Positions 23,567 through 30,737 of a stretch of 31,916 nt of DNA are shown here, one piece after another. The translations under genes were made by a program, and so were the position numbers. This DNA is from JANRKF01 sp964519595 (GTDB taxonomy: Bacteria; Pseudomonadota; Alphaproteobacteria; Rickettsiales; SXRF01). Position 1 is the stretch's first letter. Each line of letters begins with the position of its first letter. The notes beneath the pieces are model-generated. The model was not told the DNA's origin, did no database searches, and saw only the letters and a list, made by a program, of their open reading frames with translations. The stretch lies in NCBI GenBank assembly GCA_964519595.1, contig CAZFJN010000023.1, forward strand, positions 1-31,916, written 5' to 3'.

Positions 23567-24319
23567 ATGACTGCTAAAAATAATATTATCGCCATTGCTT
23601 CCGGAAAAGGCGGAGTCGGAAAAACCTGGCTCGCTTCAACATTAGCGCATTTATGTGCCAGACATGGCAGAAAACTGCTGTTGTTTGATGGTGATATCGG
23701 ATTAGCAAATGTTGACGTACAGCTTGGCCTTACGCCATCACATGATCTAAGCGGCGCTATTTCCGGAAAATATTCGCTCAAAGAAGCAATAACTGAATAT
23801 AAGGACGGAAAATTTGATATAATCGCCGGCAGATCAGGCGCGACATCTCTGGCCATGCTGCCGCTTGAAAAGCTGGAAAAACTTGCCAGATCATTACAAC
23901 AGCTTGCTGCTGAATATGACATCACCCTAATTGATCTTGGCGCAGGAATTGAGCAAAATGTGCAATATCTCGCCGCAATCGCCGCGCGCTGCATAGTGGT
24001 GGTAACTGACGAACCAACTTCACTTACTGACGCTTACGCCTTCATAAAAATTGCTCTGCAAGGCAAAAATCCGCCGGAAATAAATATAGTTATAAATCAG
24101 GCAGCAACTCAGAAAGAAGGCGAAGCGACATATAATACTCTCAACAAAGCATGTATAAATTTCCTGCAAACCTCGCCGCCGCTGCTTGGCGTTATTCGCA
24201 AGGACAATAAAGTAAAAGACTCTATTCGCGCACAGAAATCGCTTATAATCCGCGCGCCACATACCACCGCCGCCAGCGACGCCGCCACAATTGCCATAAA
24301 ACTTATACAAATGAGGTAA
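23567..24319 (+). CDS. flhG: MinD/ParA-type ATPase FlhG (FleN)
   Basis: 250 residues, ribosome site gagga before ATG. A membrane-associated MinD-type ATPase that controls flagellar number and acts with FlhF. The deviant Walker A is clear at residues 9-19 (ASGKGGVGKTW), followed by LLFDGDIGLANVDVQLG and the switch-II segment ITLIDLGAGIEQ. TDEPTSLTDAYAFIKI is typical of FlhG/FleN. The C-terminus lacks an obvious long MinD-type amphipathic helix. Its stop codon overlaps the next start (taATG), so the FliK-like gene is translationally linked. Confidence 0.92.
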   Translation: MTAKNNIIAIASGKGGVGKTWLASTLAHLCARHGRKLLLFDGDIGLANVDVQLGLTPSHDLSGAISGKYSLKEAITEYKDGKFDIIAGRSGATSLAMLPLEKLEKLARSLQQLAAEYDITLIDLGAGIEQNVQYLAAIAARCIVVVTDEPTSLTDAYAFIKIALQGKNPPEINIVINQAATQKEGEATYNTLNKACINFLQTSPPLLGVIRKDNKVKDSIRAQKSLIIRAPHTTAASDAATIAIKLIQMR

Positions 24320-26121
24320 TGATGTTTGATGTCCGATTGATTGCGGTACTTCCTCCGCCATCAACTGTGGCGCAAACTCACGCTGTTCAGAATTCAAATT
24401 CCCGCGCCACAGGAAATGCAGCGCAACTGCCAGTCGGCTCATTGATTAACGGCTTTATCATTAATCGCGATGCTTCCGGAAATCCTGTTCTGCGTACTGA
24501 GAAAGGTGATGTGGTTTTTTCAACTCCACTATTTCTTAAAATAGGCAGCGAAGTGGTGCTGCGTATTCAGCAAAGCGGCGGCCAGCAACATGCTCATCTG
24601 CTGTCAGTAAATGGTCTGCCGCCGGACATCGCCGCCGCGCAATCAGCTTTTGCTGCTGATCCGGAATTTATATTCAACAACTCGCAAAAATCCGCAAATT
24701 ACTCAGCAATTCCGCCTGCTGATTCACAAATAAAATCTCCACCAGATGCTGCCGGAAACATTATCAAAGCTTCAGTAAACTCTGAAAATGCGCTCGGCAA
24801 TTTAGCCACTGATCAAACAGCGATAAATAAAACAGCGACAATCGCACAGTCATTTTCTCCAAAAGAAGGACAAATTCTTGTTGCAACATTTCTTTCGCCG
24901 CCTGACGATTCTTCCAACCGCGCCGGAATTGTTGCCGGAACAACTCTGATATTGTCCGTTCAGCCGGACGTCGCTAATGATACGGCAAATCACAACGCTC
25001 TGGCAAATCTAACTGCAACAGCGCCGCAATCATCACAAAGCGCCGCCGCCTTATCCGGATTGTTAGCAGATATATATTCAGAAAATAATAAAACCATCGC
25101 TGCAACAAACATTGCTCCAGAAACTATCACAGAAATTATTCCGGAAACTACTCAGGAAACTACTCAGGAAACTATTCCGAAAACTATTCAGGAAATTACA
25201 GCAAAAACTGCTCCAAAAACTATTGCAGAAATTACTCCGGAAAACAGCGCAAAAATATTTGCTGAAAATTCTAAAAATGTTGCTACAAATAATATAGAAG
25301 AAAAATCCTTCGCTGGAATTAACCGGCAAGCTGCTGATGCCAATTTCCGCGCGCCTCTCGGACAGAATATTAGCGCAAGTTTAATCGCCAAAGCTCCAGA
25401 CGGCAGCGCAACTTTCGCTACCAATATCGGATTATTACGAATCGCTGATCTTGGCTTTTTACCAGAAGGAAGCAGCATTAAACTGCGCGCTATCGGCATC
25501 TCCTCGCCAACTGCTTATTCAATAGCAATCGCCAATAAAGCCGCCAGCGCGCCGCCTGCTGCTCTTTCCGAGCTGTCGCGCAGCTGGCATAGTATAAGCC
25601 AGATCACACAGCTCCTCAGCGAACGCGAAGTTCTTTCCTTTCTGCCGACATTTAATATCTCCGGCGTAAACAACGCGGAAATAATGGCCAGAAACAGCTT
25701 CGCCGCCAGCCAGATCTTGTTTTTCATTGTCGCCCTGCGCGGTGGTAATTTACGCAGCTGGATTGGCAAAGATTCAATCAACTATCTCGAAGAAAAAGGC
25801 TATTTACCGCTTATTCGCCGCGCTGAGGCAGAATTCGCGCAAATCGCCAGACAGTTTAATGAAACCGCCAATTTACCAGGACAATGGCAAGCCGCGCTGA
25901 TTCCGATCATGGCTGGTCAACAATTACAGCAGATTCGCGCCTTTATTAAGCGCGATAAGAAAAAACCAACTCCTGATAATCAAGGCGGCGGCGAAGATAC
26001 ACGCTTTGTTCTGGAAATGGAATTAAGCCGCCTTGGCGAAATCCAAATGGACGGTTTAGTAAAACGCCGCAACAATCCTGATAAATTACAGTTTGATCTG
26101 GTAATCAGAGGTGCGCAATGA
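24319..26121 (+). CDS. FliK-like flagellar hook-length control protein (5' part, ends at assembly gap)
   Basis: 600 codons from ATG 24319 (ATG 24322 is equally possible) to a TGA at 26119-26121. The sequence is low in complexity, rich in Ala, Ser, Thr, Ile and Asn, with a central ETTQ/ETIP repeat region (residues ~267-307). The more ordered C-terminal part (LGEIQMDGLVKRRNNPDKLQFDLVI) resembles the FliK C-terminal domain that contacts FlhB to switch export specificity. The apparent stop follows FDLVIRGAQ only 21 bases before 10 Ns. The sequence after the Ns starts again with FDVVISSHKKW, so this stop is probably an artefact at a contig end. The true gene likely continues to 26341. Assignment as FliK is by domain shape and flagellar context. 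Confidence 0.68.
   Translation: MMFDVRLIAVLPPPSTVAQTHAVQNSNSRATGNAAQLPVGSLINGFIINRDASGNPVLRTEKGDVVFSTPLFLKIGSEVVLRIQQSGGQQHAHLLSVNGLPPDIAAAQSAFAADPEFIFNNSQKSANYSAIPPADSQIKSPPDAAGNIIKASVNSENALGNLATDQTAINKTATIAQSFSPKEGQILVATFLSPPDDSSNRAGIVAGTTLILSVQPDVANDTANHNALANLTATAPQSSQSAAALSGLLADIYSENNKTIAATNIAPETITEIIPETTQETTQETIPKTIQEITAKTAPKTIAEITPENSAKIFAENSKNVATNNIEEKSFAGINRQAADANFRAPLGQNISASLIAKAPDGSATFATNIGLLRIADLGFLPEGSSIKLRAIGISSPTAYSIAIANKAASAPPAALSELSRSWHSISQITQLLSEREVLSFLPTFNISGVNNAEIMARNSFAASQILFFIVALRGGNLRSWIGKDSINYLEEKGYLPLIRRAEAEFAQIARQFNETANLPGQWQAALIPIMAGQQLQQIRAFIKRDKKKPTPDNQGGGEDTRFVLEMELSRLGEIQMDGLVKRRNNPDKLQFDLVIRGAQ
25117..25240 (+). repeat. In-frame 12-base minisatellite in the FliK-like gene
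   Basis: Codon-aligned units of 12 bases encode four-residue repeats ETIT, EIIP, ETTQ, ETTQ, ETIP, KTIQ, EITA, KTAP, KTIA, EITP. They form residues about 267-307 of a predicted disordered linker. Confidence 0.9.
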
Positions 26122-26142
26122 CCTTCTTTGTCGAAGGGCTGC

Positions 26143-26152
26143 NNNNNNNNNN
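26143..26152. other. Assembly gap (10 Ns) with repeated flanks
   Basis: Ten Ns interrupt the FliK-like gene. The left contig carries tttgatctggtaatcag (26092-26108) and the right contig starts with tttgatgtggtaatcag (26153-26169), 16 of 17 bases alike. The left side then has 34 bases (26109-26142) containing a small hairpin (ccttc-tttgtc-gaagg) before the Ns. The flanks may be the same locus assembled twice. Confidence 0.9.
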
Positions 26153-26341
26153 TTTGATGTGGTAATCAGCAGCCATAAAAAATGGTCAAAAACCATGGAA
26201 CAAGACATTCAGGCAATATATTTAATGACTGCTGATATTACCGGATATCGCGGCCAGCTTGTCTTTCAAACTATCGCGCAATTTCCGGTAAATCCTTTAG
26301 AAGAAATCACCACACATTTTTTTGATGATGTTATAGTATAA
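26153..26341 (+). CDS. 3' fragment of the FliK-like gene after the gap
   Basis: An open stretch of 62 codons ending at TAA-type stop by 26341: FDVVISSHKKWSKTMEQDIQ...GYRGQLVFQTIAQFPVNPLEE. FliK C-terminal domains typically end with a segment of this kind (a strand, then a helix with xQDI, then a final strand GxLxF). It fits as the direct continuation of the preceding reading frame after LQFDLVI. Its own start codon is absent. The final residues EITTHFFDDVIV are unique to this protein as far as I can tell. Confidence 0.65.
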   Translation, partial: FDVVISSHKKWSKTMEQDIQAIYLMTADITGYRGQLVFQTIAQFPVNPLEEITTHFFDDVIV

Positions 26342-26383
26342 TACCATTTTGCAATCAGACTCCTCATATAATATAGCTTAACC

Positions 26384-27385
26384 ATGCAGCCTCTTCAGAA
26401 AACAACTTCAGAACATTCTCTCGATTCGCTTTATCGCCTGATTGACAATGATATGCGTCTGGTTGATGAGATAATATTGTCACGCCTGAATCAGCATGAC
26501 CGCCTTATTGCCGAAATCGGCCGTCATCTTATTTCCTCCGGCGGTAAAAGAATAAGGCCAGCCGTAACGCTAATCGCCGCGCAAAGCTGCGCCTATAAAG
26601 GCAGCGAACATCTGCGCCTTGCCGCCGCCGTTGAGCTGTTACACAGCGCAACATTGCTCCATGACGATGTGGTTGATGAAAGCGGCATGAGGCGCGGACT
26701 GCCAACCGCTAACCGTAAATTTGGCAATAAAGCCAGCATACTGGTTGGCGATTTCCTGCTCAGTCAGGCTTTCCAGCTCATGGCCGGCAGCGAATCAACC
26801 GCCGCAATCCGCCTGCTTGCCGACACTTCCGCAATAATCGCCAAAGGCGAAGTGCTGCAACTCGAATATCAAGGCAAGGTCGCAATTACCATGGAAAAAT
26901 ATCAGGATATTATCGCCGCCAAAACCGCCGCCCTCTTCTCCTGCGCCGCCGAGCTTGGCGCGGTTGTAACTGAGCATGATGAATGGCGTAAGCCGCTTAA
27001 TGAATATGGTCAAGCAATCGGCATCGCCTTTCAGCTGCTCGATGACGCACTCGACTACTCAGCCGATTACCGAAAACTCGGCAAAAATATCGGCGATGAT
27101 TTCCGCGAAGGAAAAATCACCCTGCCAACGCTCATCGCATATAATGAAGGCAGCGCCGAAGAAAAAAAATTCTGGCAAAGAACCATGCAGGAAAATAACC
27201 AGCAGGACGGAGATATTGAACAAGCGATTGCCTATATAAATAAACACAACGCCATTCAAAGAACCACAGAAGCCGCCGCAAAAGAAGTGGCCAAAGCCAA
27301 AAACTCCATAAACTGCCTGCCCAATTCCCCAGCCAAAGAAGCCATGACCAACCTAGCCGAATTCTGCGTCAATAGAGGGTATTAG
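26384..27385 (+). CDS. ispB: Trans-polyprenyl (octa-/decaprenyl-type) diphosphate synthase
   Basis: 333 residues. It extends farnesyl diphosphate with isopentenyl units to make the side chain of ubiquinone. The first Asp-rich motif DDVVD is in LLHSATLLHDDVVDESGMRRG (near residue 95), and the second, DDALDY, is in AFQLLDDALDYSADY (near 220). GGKRIRP near residue 55 binds substrate. The small residues before the first motif, typical of long-chain enzymes, and the overall length fit IspB/DdsA rather than IspA; the exact chain length cannot be read from sequence. No ribosome site precedes the ATG; a TATAAT at 26367-26372 would give a very short leader. It is not part of the flagellar machinery. 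Confidence 0.92.
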   Translation: MQPLQKTTSEHSLDSLYRLIDNDMRLVDEIILSRLNQHDRLIAEIGRHLISSGGKRIRPAVTLIAAQSCAYKGSEHLRLAAAVELLHSATLLHDDVVDESGMRRGLPTANRKFGNKASILVGDFLLSQAFQLMAGSESTAAIRLLADTSAIIAKGEVLQLEYQGKVAITMEKYQDIIAAKTAALFSCAAELGAVVTEHDEWRKPLNEYGQAIGIAFQLLDDALDYSADYRKLGKNIGDDFREGKITLPTLIAYNEGSAEEKKFWQRTMQENNQQDGDIEQAIAYINKHNAIQRTTEAAAKEVAKAKNSINCLPNSPAKEAMTNLAEFCVNRGY

Positions 27386-27422
27386 GCCTCTTTCAAAACG
27401 CTTAAATATTTGATTATTATGA

Positions 27423-27495
27423 CGTCATCCTTTGGCTTGACCAAAGGATCTTTTCACTGTTGCACAATATCCTTTGATCAAGTCAAAGGATGACG
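27423..27495. repeat. Double-hairpin palindromic element
   Basis: Two hairpins lie within one larger inverted repeat. Hairpin A (27427-27449) is atcctttgg-cttga-ccaaaggat and hairpin B (27469-27491) is atcctttga-tcaag-tcaaaggat. The outer ends cgtc and gacg also pair, so the whole element is a palindrome of about 73 bases with an unpaired middle. It is immediately followed by a 40-base duplicated segment. It could also act as a terminator for ispB and for the minus-strand genes converging on it. Confidence 0.88.
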
Positions 27496-27500
27496 ATATG

Positions 27501-27540
27501 TTGTCACCGGATCTACGCCAAAGCCGACACTTTCCAGCAC
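27501..27540. repeat. 40-base direct repeat, copy 1 (orphan fragment of the protease gene)
   Basis: Identical over 40 bases to 28799-28838. On the minus strand it reads VLESVGFGVDPVT, part of the aspartic protease C-terminus, but here it has no gene around it. It marks the outer edge of the Tat-signal gene. Confidence 0.95.
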
Positions 27541-27544
27541 AGCT

Positions 27545-28714
27545 TCACCTCATTATTTTTCCCGTTTCTTCACCGCCTATTTCATGTTTCTTACCATTAG
27601 CACGATTTTGCTCTCGATTGCGCCATTCCTCGCCTAGTGGCAAGTCACAATATTTCAAACAGCGAAGATCATCACCAGTTTTAATTGCCAGCCCTTCCAA
27701 CAAGGCAAGCCGTTTTTCTGCTACAATTTTTGATTTCTGCGACTCCTTATTTTTTTCTTCTTCTATTCTGTCCAGAACCTTCTTGCTTACCTCATCCAAT
27801 CTGTTAGTAAGCTCCTCCACATTAAATTTTGGCGGATTTGGTATTTGTGACAAGCTGGAAATAAAAGCTTTCTGCATCCGAGCTACTAACTTTTTACGAT
27901 CGGAAATAACCCTGTAATCATCAAAAAAATCAATCCGCTTACGACGACTGGATGATTTACCAGAATTGGAAAAATCAAAATTCATAATATCTGTAGACAA
28001 TACGTTAAATGCTGATCCTGCAGAATTAGATTCTTCAGAACCAAGAGTAGAGTTTACTTCCTGCGCTATTCCTACAGCTTTTTCTCGAATATCATAACGC
28101 ATTTCCCTAATTCTTACATAAGCTTTGGAAAATGTTTCAATCTCACCATCTGTTAAATCGTCATTGATCAGAGAATCTTGATTAAATATAGCATTTTCTT
28201 CCTTATCAACGTTAATCGCCTGTGTCTTTAAGCTGCAAAAATTACTCGATACAGATTGAAGAAACTCTATAACTCCAGAAATCTTAGTCCAATGACTGAA
28301 ATTATCAGAAAAACCCGCAACAACAGTAGCCAGCTTTTGCCATTTTTTCGCTATTTCATCAAAATCAACAGATCCATCTTCTGATCGATTACCTACTAGC
28401 GATAAAGCTCTTGTAGCAGTAAGGCTATAGAACCCACATTCTTCATCATCAATAACCTTGAAGAAAGCTTTTCTGGCAGCTTCTGAAAGCGCAGGCAATA
28501 ATCGCCCAGCTGATGCGCCGGTAGCAGCTTCTGAAACAGTTTTTACAACGTTGCCTGCTATATTTGCGCTTCCGCCAGAAAGAAGCGAATTTCCGGTACT
28601 GACAACAGTTCCAGTAACTTTTAAAAACCCCCTACGATCAATTTCCCGCCCTGATAACACCTTGCCTATAGGATTATTAGCACCGCCATTTTGATCATCG
28701 CTTGATAATGTCAT
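27545..28714 (-). CDS. Hypothetical protein with Tat-type signal
   Basis: About 389 residues from ATG 28714, which has aagg 11 bases upstream; a GTG at 28747 would add 11. I do not recognise a family. Residues ~26-35 read DRRGFLKVTG, a good twin-arginine (S/TRRxFLK) motif, followed by a mildly hydrophobic Gly/Ser/Val segment; export by the Tat pathway is inferred. The rest is mostly helical and charged, with a Lys/Arg/Ser-rich part (SSRRKRIDFFDDYR) and a coiled-coil-like Glu/Lys stretch near the C-terminus (DRIEEEKNKESQKSK). It lies between two copies of a 40-base direct repeat and ends 5 bases from one of them. The next gene upstream is the aspartic protease, 47 bases away, same strand. Confidence 0.7.
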   Translation of the reverse strand: MTLSSDDQNGGANNPIGKVLSGREIDRRGFLKVTGTVVSTGNSLLSGGSANIAGNVVKTVSEAATGASAGRLLPALSEAARKAFFKVIDDEECGFYSLTATRALSLVGNRSEDGSVDFDEIAKKWQKLATVVAGFSDNFSHWTKISGVIEFLQSVSSNFCSLKTQAINVDKEENAIFNQDSLINDDLTDGEIETFSKAYVRIREMRYDIREKAVGIAQEVNSTLGSEESNSAGSAFNVLSTDIMNFDFSNSGKSSSRRKRIDFFDDYRVISDRKKLVARMQKAFISSLSQIPNPPKFNVEELTNRLDEVSKKVLDRIEEEKNKESQKSKIVAEKRLALLEGLAIKTGDDLRCLKYCDLPLGEEWRNREQNRANGKKHEIGGEETGKIMR

Positions 28715-28760
28715 AAACTGATTAGCCTTACTTATAAGAACAACCACCTATATCTAATCT

Positions 28761-29126
28761 TCACTTAAGCGGCTTAGCAACCATTTTGCACAAGGTTTTT
28801 GTCACCGGATCTACGCCAAAGCCGACACTTTCCAGCACCACCACGCCTAAAATAGGCTCGCAATCCTTCGGACCAAAAATCACCCGACTCACGGTTTTCA
28901 TGCCCATAAACTCCACCCAGGCATGACCATAAGGATATTCGACCAGCGTGTTATCCGCCAACTCGTAAGAATCTCTGCCATCGACCACAACCCCCGCCGC
29001 ACGGAGCTTATCTTCCGCCACCCTACAATCAATCGCGCCTGTATCCACCAAAAACTGATCCTCATAAGGCGCGGATTTTCCTGCCAGATTACTCACTGCG
29101 GTTGTTACATATGTTAGGCTAATCAT
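28761..29126 (-). CDS. Retropepsin-like (clan AA) aspartic protease
   Basis: 121 residues from ATG 29126, chosen because AGGG stands just before it and a TATAAT at 29180-29185 would place the transcript start at about 29173, ruling out the upstream GTG codons. The active-site triad is DTGA in FLVDTGAIDCRV, followed by a pattern of strands and the second family element ILGVVVLESVGFGVDP (Leu-Gly, as in retropepsins). Such small single-domain bacterial proteases work as dimers. The substrate is unknown; the neighbouring exported protein is a candidate by position only. A 40-base piece of this gene is duplicated 1.3 kb downstream. Confidence 0.8.
   Translation of the reverse strand: MISLTYVTTAVSNLAGKSAPYEDQFLVDTGAIDCRVAEDKLRAAGVVVDGRDSYELADNTLVEYPYGHAWVEFMGMKTVSRVIFGPKDCEPILGVVVLESVGFGVDPVTKTLCKMVAKPLK
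28799..28838. repeat. 40-base direct repeat, copy 2 (inside the protease gene)
   Basis: The parent copy of the repeat at 27501-27540, located in the C-terminal codons of the aspartic protease (VLESVGFGVDPVT). The copies start 1298 bases apart. Confidence 0.95.
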
Positions 29127-29179
29127 TGCCCTGTAGCCAATTGGTTTAACGCTGTTGAGAGCCAAATTCACCACCCCCG

Positions 29180-29185
29180 ATTATA
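29180..29185 (-). promoter_or_regulatory. Candidate -10 box for the protease gene
   Basis: Minus-strand TATAAT in cgtaTATAATcggg. No good -35 hexamer is seen 16-18 bases upstream, so this may be an activator-dependent or weak promoter. Confidence 0.4.
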
Positions 29186-29212
29186 TACGATTTTACCACT
29201 GCCCGCCAGCAT

Positions 29213-29242
29213 TATCCGCTGCGAATTATCCGCTGCGGATAA
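29213..29242. repeat. Small tandem/inverted repeat downstream of vapC
   Basis: attatccgctgcg occurs twice (from about 29212 and 29225). The second overlaps an inverted repeat ttatccgc-t-gcggataa (29226-29242). It lies between vapC and the protease gene and may help terminate the vapBC transcript, but there is no T-run on the minus strand. Confidence 0.6.
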
Positions 29243-29256
29243 CAATAAAAACCATT

Positions 29257-29625
29257 TTACACCCTATAAGGAATACGTACTGAGGGATTCTCTGCCGGGA
29301 AATCTTTGCTGTTTCTTGTAACCAGCAGGGTTTGATGATGCCAGGCAGTGGCCCAGATAATAGCATCAGGCAATTTGATTCGATATTGCTTGCGGATGTT
29401 GGTTGCCAATTCCGCAATTGCCGGATTTACATCAACCAATGTGAAATTATCCGCCAGAAAAGCACGTACAAAATATTCGTCAGGCGTTGCCTTTGCCCCC
29501 GCCATAATCTCGATCCAGGAGATAATGCTTAAATAACGCTGTTGATAACGTTTCAGCTCCGCCGCCGCCTGATAGTTTTTACACAGACAGTCGATAATAA
29601 CGTTGCTATCAATAACAGGGATCAT
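29257..29625 (-). CDS. vapC: PIN-domain toxin, VapC family
   Basis: 122 residues from ATG 29625; a GTG at 29628 is also possible. VapC toxins are Mg-dependent ribonucleases that usually cut tRNA or rRNA. PIN-domain acidic residues are in place: VIDSNVIIDCL (first Asp), ISWIEIMAG (Glu), and LPDAIIWATAW (Asp in the third motif), with LLVTRNSKDF as the usual last segment. It overlaps the antitoxin stop codon by one base (TGATG), the standard coupled layout. Nothing looks broken, so it is probably active. Confidence 0.92.
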   Translation of the reverse strand: MIPVIDSNVIIDCLCKNYQAAAELKRYQQRYLSIISWIEIMAGAKATPDEYFVRAFLADNFTLVDVNPAIAELATNIRKQYRIKLPDAIIWATAWHHQTLLVTRNSKDFPAENPSVRIPYRV

Positions 29626-29918
29626 CACTCGTCACTCTTCTTGCTTAGATAATCAGACCACTCGTCAACAGCGCGTTCGCGATCATCCCACTCGCCGCGA
29701 AGCTTGCGCTGATGTTCTAGCGCATCGCCTATATCAGCACGATCCGCCCACAAACCAAACACATCATCAATGGTAACGCGCTTTCTAGCCGCATTTTTCT
29801 CCGCCAGCCACTTCGCTAATGCCTGCCTGATAGCCTCGGCACGCGAGATTTCTTCACGAGCGCACAAAGCATCAAGAGGCTGCAATTGCTCAATGGGAAT
29901 ATCAATAATCGTCCGCAT
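29625..29918 (-). CDS. vapB: Ribbon-helix-helix antitoxin of the VapB type
   Basis: 97 residues. The N-terminal MRTIIDIPIEQLQPLDAL and EISRAEAIRQALAKWLAEKNA form a ribbon-helix-helix (MetJ/Arc-like) DNA-binding unit. The acidic/Trp-containing C-terminal tail (VFGLWADRADIGDALEH...EWSDYLSKK) would wrap the toxin. It is the first gene of the pair and likely represses its own promoter, which overlaps tgataa repeats at 29921-29947. The -10 box ends 9 bases before the ATG, so the mRNA would be almost leaderless. Confidence 0.88.
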   Translation of the reverse strand: MRTIIDIPIEQLQPLDALCAREEISRAEAIRQALAKWLAEKNAARKRVTIDDVFGLWADRADIGDALEHQRKLRGEWDDRERAVDEWSDYLSKKSDE

Positions 29919-29926
29919 AATGATAA

Positions 29927-29955
29927 ATGATAACGATATATGATAACGCTGTCAA
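29927..29955 (-). promoter_or_regulatory. vapBC promoter with repeated tgataa operator
   Basis: On the minus strand TTGACA (29955-29950), a 17-base spacer, and TATCAT (29932-29927) form a strong sigma-70-type promoter. On the plus strand tgataa(a/c) occurs at 29921, 29928 and 29941, across the -10 and spacer, where an autorepressing antitoxin would bind. Confidence 0.75.
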
Positions 29956-30035
29956 GGGCAAAGAAAAAAACCTACAACTCTCGCGTCCTTTGACTTGCAA
30001 AAAAACCATTGAAACTAAAATATCATAAATAGGCT

Positions 30036-30392
30036 CTAAGCTCCACGCGGCTCTGTATCACGATATAGTATATGTGGATGTTGTTTTTTATACTCATCGG
30101 TATAAAATTTAATATATTGACTAGCTAAGAAAGCGGCTGTGTGCCAAACCTCCCCCAAGCTGCTTTCCAACGCCCTGAGAGACTCCGCAGCATATCTATT
30201 ATCAAAAATGTCCGGTTTTAATGTTCGATTAATGCCTCCTGCTATGTGTCCTGCAACCTTATCTATCTGATCAGGGGTAAGTTTTGCTTCACGTAACAGA
30301 CTAAAATAATATGAATCACGTGTTATCAACTCGTCCCTAAAGGCTTTTGCACCTGCTTCTGCACATTCTTTGGGGCTTGCAAAACTCTTCAT
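30036..30392 (-). CDS. Hypothetical small soluble protein
   Basis: 118 residues from ATG 30392, which has GGAG 9 bases upstream; an upstream in-frame ATG at 30500 lacks this and would add a hydrophobic segment of poor quality. I do not recognise a family. It is predicted helical and charged, without signal or membrane segment: MKSFASPKECAEAGAKAF, then SLLREAKLTPDQIDKVAGHIAGGI and SLGEVWHTAAFLASQYIKF. It ends 118 bases upstream of the antitoxin start, on the same strand. The strand, ribosome site and amino-acid composition support a real gene. Confidence 0.6.
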   Translation of the reverse strand: MKSFASPKECAEAGAKAFRDELITRDSYYFSLLREAKLTPDQIDKVAGHIAGGINRTLKPDIFDNRYAAESLRALESSLGEVWHTAAFLASQYIKFYTDEYKKQHPHILYRDTEPRGA

Positions 30393-30582
30393 AACTACTC
30401 CATCAATTAAAAACGTTTCAAAATAGTAAAAATCAAGGTTCAACACAACAAAAAACCACCGACATGGCATTATCGGCTGCATGCAAAACAATCTATTCAA
30501 TCTAATCTATGAGGTTTGCTGTTTCTATGCCAACATCTCGGCATATTTTGCTTAATTTGCCATCAACATCATCATGATATTC

Positions 30583-30737
30583 TTAAAGACACAGCAAAAT
30601 GGCCTTTTTCACTCGCTCAAGCAAGCTATCCATCGACTTGGCCTGCATATGGCAGCCCAGCAGCTCCGGAACACTGGCCACCAAATAGCCGTCGCTGTCC
30701 TTTTCAATCACCACATTAAACTCAACCTGTTTTTCAT
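30583..30737 (-). pseudogene. HicB-type antitoxin remnant with N-terminal frameshift
   Basis: One minus-strand frame reads VEFNVVIEKDSDGYLVASVP then ELLGCHMQAKSMDSLLERVK then KAILLCL and stop (30583-30585). This matches the HicB antitoxin N-terminal fold (usual form: VVIEKDEDGGYVASVPELPGCHTQG). No start codon lies in that frame. ATG at 30737 is followed by five A's; a sixth A would join the frames as MKKQVEFNVV. The stop comes earlier than expected, and the frame after it stays open to TAG at 30502 (EYHDDVDGKLSKICRDVG...). The ATG overlaps the previous gene's stop as ATGA. No hicA is seen. A lost base or homopolymer sequencing error explains the break. Confidence 0.75.

Noticed and set aside
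23212..23994. 260-codon open frame on the minus strand opposite flhF and flhG
   Set aside because: It is an antisense shadow of two well-supported genes, has no ribosome site or recognisable domain, and spans their junction.
26111..26341. A 76-codon gene starting at GTG 26111 and reading through the Ns
   Set aside because: The reading frame across unknown bases has no meaning; the part after the gap fits better as the end of the FliK-like protein.
27474..27917. 147-codon plus-strand frame over the palindrome and the end of the Tat-signal gene
   Set aside because: Opposite a longer minus-strand gene with ribosome site and signal motif; Ser/Phe-rich antisense composition.
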